Positions 59,109 through 64,000 of a DNA stretch of 64,000 nt are shown in pieces (position 1 is the stretch's first letter; each line of letters starts with the position of its first letter). The notes beneath the pieces are model-generated. The model saw only the letters and a program-made list of their open reading frames with translations. It had not been told where the DNA came from and searched no databases. Source of the DNA: Cinnamomum chago. Lineage: Eukaryota; Streptophyta; Magnoliopsida; Laurales; Lauraceae. A program made the position numbers and the translations under genes. The stretch is taken from the NCBI GenBank assembly GCA_038049695.1, contig CP142461.1, positions 33,797,001 to 33,861,000 of the forward strand, in the 5' to 3' direction.

Positions 59109-59352
59109 CAAATAGTGGGGGAAATAAGATTATATAGGAGTGATGAGTTTTATGAGAAAACAGAATTTCCATACCCCCATAGGAATGCATGAAGATGCCG
59201 ACTAAGTAGGAAACTATTTCGGGGGGGGGTGGCAAACCTGCAAATAGTGGGGAAATAAGATTATATAGGAGTGATGAGTTTTATGAGAAAACGGAATTTC
59301 CATACCCCCATAGGAATGCATGAAGATGCCGACTAAGTAGGAAACTATTTTT
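59109..59352. repeat. Near-identical tandem duplication, period 132 bp
   Basis: A segment starting 'caaatagtgggg' occurs at 59109 and 59241, with about 120 bp nearly identical, ending 'gtaggaaactattt'. The high identity indicates a recent duplication. Confidence 0.92.
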
Positions 59353-60384
59353 GTGGAATTGCTTGTCTCCAAACGTATGAAAATTTGATTTTCTATGGAA
59401 AATCAGCTACTTTTCTGCAGAAAAGTGTTACACAAACATGCCCCAAGAGACACTAAATTAGAATCGGTGATTCAAAAGCGGGACTGCTGTTCTAAACATC
59501 CAAACAGCCCAAAATCAACTCTTCACATTCAAAATATTTACCCTAATAAAAAGTGCGGAATGAAAGGATCAAGATACCTTAATTAAAAGTCTCCTTAGTC
59601 GTAGAGTATGGTTAGGTCAGTGGTTTTTAGCAGTTTGAGTTTCAACGTCAAACTCCACTGGTGCGTTTAAAGATTAAATTGCGCCTAAAATATCTCTAAG
59701 GGCTTCAAATGAGCTCCACCGAAGGATTACTAAATAGGTTTGGGTTGATGGTTGTGTATATATTGTTCAGCTTTCCTTGATTTAATTTTCATTAAAGGGA
59801 AAGTTATTTTAATGGTTGTTTTAGGATATCAACCTTTGATTTTTCATTTTTAACCATTATAGCTAGCCTGGGAAAACTACAGATTAAAAAAGAAAAAGAA
59901 AAAAAAGAAGCCTTGCAAAACATATATAGTAATTTGAATACATGAAATAAACAGCCCCTAAGCCTCACCTGCAAAGAAATAGGGGTTATAGAAGTTTTAA
60001 AAATGCATTGTCTTACCATATAACACTTGCATGCAAGAAACATGACAAGTAGGTGGACTAGATCTAACTATTAACAGAAAGTACATAAAATCTATATAAA
60101 AAAGAGTTCAGTGGATTATCTTTATTGGCTCGTGTCCATTAGTTGATGGCAGTGAAATGTTATAACATCAAGAAAACTTAATAGGTTAGCTTTATAGGAA
60201 ATTTGGACAAAAAAGGAAAATTCTGTTTGGATCAATCCGCAGTGCCACATGGGAGAGAGATGTCACATTCCTGATTGGGCCAAACAGGATCCCGATCCAG
60301 CTTTATATATGATCAAGTTTGCTAGTAGTCGGTATCCAATCAATCAAAGATAACGGAACCAATGATGAGACTGTTCCCTCACTC
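59353..60384. other. Intergenic DNA without recognised gene
   Basis: AT-rich sequence. A TATA-like 'ctttatatatga' occurs near 60302, but no credible downstream ORF is recognised. Confidence 0.4.
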
Positions 60385-60387
60385 TGT

Positions 60388-60530
60388 CACTCATTTATCC
60401 ACCATGTGTGCAGGTGTTCCCTCTCTTGTGGGCCCCCAGTGGTTGCATGCTGGATCCGCCTCTGCTCACTCATTTATCCACCATGTGTGCAGGTGTTCCC
60501 TCTCTTGTTTTCTCCATCATGTGTGCATGT
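60388..60530. repeat. Tandem duplication, period 79 bp
   Basis: A 43-bp core from 'cactcatttatccaccatg' to 'ccctctcttgt' occurs at 60388 and 60467, and a third partial match ('catcatgtgtgcatgtg') follows near 60520. The apparent 94-codon frame at 60319 is a by-product. Confidence 0.88.
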
Positions 60531-61810
60531 GCTTCTTGTCCTATTGTATTTACCAATCCCTCTTTCATTGGGAAGGGTCATTTTGCCTCACCTATTAACC
60601 TAATGAGCTATTATATTATATTAAAGTTGAGCATGTTTTTATTCAATTTTGGCCCAATTCCTTTCAATTTTGACTTTTTCTTTCATTTAGCCTCAGTAAA
60701 AAGCTAAAATTCATAGCCTGTGAGCTTTGAGCTCATGACCTGTTGCCATTTAAAATAACTTAACCTACCACTAAATGACGCAACACCTTTAAGTAAATAT
60801 TTATCAAAAAAATGCCGAGAATAATTAGATAGAGTGGGGACCTAGGGTCTTATAAATGCTTCTGAACACTGATGCCGGTTATACATTATCTATGATATAT
60901 TCATAAAACTAAATATATTAGTATGCATAACCATGGTTAGCACAAGTTATCATGCCCGTATCATAAGGTAAAAAGGAATAATGATGGAAGTGTGGCATCT
61001 GCATCTCCCTAGCAAAACTTGGGAATGACAATAGTTCTGTCAACTCGGGTCAACTCAGATTTTACGAGGCAGGTAATGAATTCCCAACACATGAAATTAT
61101 TGTTAGAAATCTCCAGCAGATAAAACTCACTTAAGAAATTCCTACAAGCATCAATAGGTAATAATAATATATTCACCCTTTCAAATTATGTATATTTTCA
61201 CTAACCTAGTTCATGAGTTTGAAGTGATTGCTAGCATTCCATTCTGTGGACTTTGTTTAGTTTTTGAAGGCCCGGAGAAGTTTCTCCTACAAATGGACTG
61301 AAACTTAATTTATCAATGCGGCTCACTTAATTTATTAATTTATCAAAAGCCTAGGCAGACTCACTTTTCATCAATGCAAATCCTTTCACAGTCTTAACCA
61401 AATCCCCCACCCCCACCCCCACCCCCATCATCGGGCACCATGTCCAGTTTAATTAATGCTTATGGAACATTAACTTATTGTCGGATTAAATTTCAAAAAC
61501 TTTAAAGTAGTGAAATCAACGGCTAGGATAATTAATGGGCTGACCTTTTGCATCATCCTTGTTTGTAATGAGACTATTTCTTTGATCTTACCCAAGTGAT
61601 AGGAACGCATTCAAGTGAACCCCACGAGCAGGACTGTGTGTTTGCAGGTGAATTCTTCTAATGCAAAGTTCTTTTGCTAGTTTAAACCTAAATGGCGATC
61701 AAAATTAGTTCACGGTGCCTTTTTTCGAATCATCAAAAATTGAAAAATACTAAAACTTGCCTTAACACAGGCAGATGTCCCACTTATACGATCTCGGATA
61801 AATATCAATA
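60531..61810. other. Intergenic DNA without recognised gene
   Basis: AT-rich sequence with a C-rich (CCCCCA)n run at about 61406-61430. No gene or element recognised. Confidence 0.4.
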
Positions 61811-62330
61811 ACAAGTGATTAAACTAATAGTTAACCCTAATCCATATTAAAACAATCAAACCATAAGAGAGAGAAGGACATAGGATTTTTACGTGGAAAA
61901 CCCTACTCGGGAAAAAACCACGAGCCTTATCGTCAAGGCCAACAGACAACCAAGCACTATGAATTGAAAGTTACAAGAAAACTCACAACCATTTCCCAGT
62001 TGCTGACTTAACTTAAGGACTGTAGAGAACTTGCCGACTGCTTGCCGTGCACCTTCACCGCGCTTGAACAACTGAGTCTTCAAGAGAAGTGGTGGAATCA
62101 AACCAAGATTTGAATCATCAGCATAGTTTCTGTATTAGCAGCCTTGGGGCAGAACAATGGATCTCTCAAACTCTCACACTCTTAGATTTCTTCTAATTCA
62201 GAGTTGTATGGAGAGGGGAGATGAAAAACCTATTTATAGAACATATTTCGTGCATCCAAAGCTTCTTCAAACAGGTAACTTCCTTCATAGAATTTAGAAA
62301 GAGGAGTTCTTCTTTATTTAGAATTCCCAG

Positions 62331-62591
62331 GTTCGCTCGAGCGGTCACAGGGTTCGCTCGAGCAACCCGCTCTCTGGAAACAGACGAACAACGCACAAAT
62401 TCGTTAGTCGAGCGAACAGTAATATGCGGTCGAGTGAACAACTCTCTGTGAGAGGTTCGCTCGAGCGATTGTCTTGCGAACTTTGAAACTGTATTCTAGA
62501 ACCTTGATCATTCGAGCGCACGGATTGAAAGGTCGAGCGATTAACACTCTGTTTGGTTCGCTCGAGCGGATGGATGATCGCTCGAGCGACC
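62331..62591. repeat. Array of CGCTCGAGCG palindromic motifs in the Sirevirus-like LTR
   Basis: About nine motifs of the type GGTTCGCTCGAGCG(G/A) in both orientations at spacings of about 15-50 bp. Same motif type as the array at 39871-40132, in an unrelated LTR. Confidence 0.88.
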
Positions 62592-63217
62592 AGTTCAATT
62601 CAGCAGAATCCGAACTCATTAGATCACTTTCTATTTACAACTCTTGCAGTCCTTTCCTAGACTCAATACAAGATTTCAAGAAAACTCAGTTTTGTCCAAA
62701 CCCCTATGAATTAGCCAACTAAATCCTTACAATCTCCCCCTTTGGCAATTCATGGACAAAACCCCTATTACATGAAAACATCTACCCATCAACTAACATT
62801 AATAATCACAAAAGTGGCTTGAAAACTGTAGAAAACTTTCTAACACATGAAGGATAGAAGGATGGAAGTACCTGCGCAGAATCTTTCATAAAACAGATCA
62901 AATGTATGGAATCATCGAAATAAATAAAAAAACACCACAATCTCCCCCTTTTTGTACATCAATTGACAACAAGGGCCAAGAAGAAAAAGAAACCCTGAAG
63001 CAGCATAAGAGAGTGAAAACTAGACTAAGATAGACCAACTAAGCAGGTAATAATGATAAAAGATCTGAAGCATAGTGTGAAAGACATAGTTCGAAAACAA
63101 CTAACAAGCAGAGATCAAACTAAACATAGGAGCAAATAACAAGTATTAGCAAAAACAATATAGCAGCAGAGATGAAATTCAACGATAGCAAAAACAATAT
63201 AGCAGCAGAGATGAAAT

Positions 63218-63979
63218 TCAACGAGGGCCTGGTCCCATCCTTTCCAATAACTCCGTAAGGGCTGCATGCACTTGAGTGAAGCCTAGATCAACCCTAGAAG
63301 ACAGATTCTCCACCTGATGAGCAAGCTGATCAAACCTTTCATGTAACCCCGGTTGCTCCCCCTGACCTTGTGCTGCATCAGCCTCTTCTCCTTGATTTCC
63401 TTCAACAACTCGTTGTGTAGGAGGAACATGTGCAGAAGATTGAGCAATAGTACGGGCACTGATGGGATTCTTCACTTTCACAAAAGGTTCATTCTGACGA
63501 ACCTGTATCTCCTTAAAAGCTAGAAATTCGGTAACGAAGACTCCAAAAGGTAAGAGTGAATTTCGTTTAGCTGTCAATGTGCGGACGAGGACATGAAGAT
63601 AAACCAGAGGGATGTTGACACGCTTGCCAGTGCCAATGCAATACAACAGATAGCCATTCTTTTAGGCCACATCAGATGTATGACCACGGGGCTCGAGGTT
63701 GTGGCACACAAATCAGTTGAGGAACCGATATTCAGCAGTGAGATTCCCATGTAGAATGATACCTCCGGGCCACTGAGTAGGAACCCCGCAAAGAGTGGTT
63801 GCAATGGCATCGTAATCAATGGGGGCAGGTAGTTCATCTAGAATCGGATAATCAGCCTCCGCCTCCTCTGGAATGTTAATGAAGTCAGAAATGGTTATCC
63901 ACTTGCCCCGCACAAAAGTCTTAACGAAACCATTTTCCAAGACTTCCAAATTGCAATAAAATTCTCGGACCAGCTCCAC
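63218..63979 (-). mobile_element. Retrotransposon-associated plant ORF (fossil)
   Basis: Two or more frame pieces (63713-63979, 63574-63837, 63218-63646) carry 'MELVREFYCNL', 'VRGKWITIS' and 'IPLVYLHVLVRT'. They resemble the plant transposon-associated protein found near the 3' end of many plant LTR elements. A coiled, glutamine-rich tail with heptad-like LHERFDQLAHQVENLSSRV follows. The position before the polypurine tract suits an envelope-position ORF. The family assignment is from memory, so moderate confidence. Confidence 0.5.
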
Positions 63980-64000
63980 ATGAATCTTCTTAGCATCAAA

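Larger units (their letters stand above)
61815..64000 (-). mobile_element. 3' end of a Sirevirus-like copia element (runs off the right edge)
   Basis: A probable LTR occupies about 61815-62730 (minus, beginning TGTAAGGATTTAG at the right). It is preceded by the polypurine stretch AAAGGGGGAGATT (about 62731-62743). A second A4GGGGGAG-type tract lies at about 62940-62952; multiple such tracts before the 3' LTR are a Sirevirus trait. Upstream coding pieces lie at 63218-63979 (minus). The left LTR boundary is approximate and the rest of the element lies beyond the window. It is broken in at least two places in the visible part. Confidence 0.6.

Noticed and set aside
60319-60707. ORFs of 78-99 codons in three frames
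   Set aside because: They arise from the 79-bp tandem duplication; each repeats itself and none has a domain.

Overview
The window is nuclear DNA of a flowering plant. It has GT-AG introns, a plant-specific CHX cation/H+ antiporter gene, plant lineages of Ty1/copia and Ty3 elements, RTE and L1 LINEs, a tRNA-derived SINE and several MITE types. The sequence alone does not fix the species. The abundant RTE-type LINE debris and long AT-rich intergenic stretches would suit a woody, repeat-rich genome, but that is only a guess.

Only one host gene is well supported. It is a CHX18-like K+(Na+)/H+ antiporter on the + strand, coding 3155-7731 in three exons (811 aa), with a TATA box at 2741-2750 and a probable leader intron. 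Its promoter side holds a Mutator-like MITE (1339-1922), intron 1 holds an internal duplication, and intron 2 holds a small foldback element.

Everything from about 8.7 kb rightwards is a mosaic of mobile elements, often nested. (a) 8.7-11.8 kb: a 5'-truncated RTE LINE (minus) with a 19-bp target-site duplication, split by a 1.5-kb Athila-like solo LTR with its own 5-bp duplication. (b) 12.06-13.51 kb: a non-autonomous hAT element with a perfect 8-bp duplication. (c) 16.25 kb: a tRNA-derived SINE. (d) 16.67-32.32 kb: a broken Ty1/copia (Tork-like) element containing an Athila-lineage Ty3 element and, in its 3' LTR, a 1,050-bp PIF/Harbinger-type element. (e) 32.3-38.4 kb: low-complexity and foldback repeats and a Tourist-like MITE. 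(f) 38.5-41.7 kb: a copia LTR split by a 2.8-kb Ty3 solo LTR. (g) 43.4-53.7 kb: an L1 LINE (minus) split by a broken chromodomain-bearing Ty3 element (chromovirus, Tekay/Del type) with both LTRs. (h) 53.8-57.1 kb: tandem repeats, a second Mutator-like MITE, a second SINE copy, two more RTE LINE pieces and a copia solo LTR. (i) 57.9-59.4 kb: G-rich tandem duplications. (j) 61.8-64.0 kb: the 3' end of a Sirevirus-like element that runs off the right edge.

I found no bacterial-type system, CRISPR array, rRNA or convincing functional tRNA gene. The most unusual signals are arrays of short TCGA-centred palindromes in three unrelated LTR families, a Harbinger-type element with four degenerate internal repeat units, a two-copy SINE family with clear target-site duplications, and a long graded minisatellite at 36.9-37.8 kb. 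All boundaries, homology calls and divergence estimates were made by eye, without database searches.
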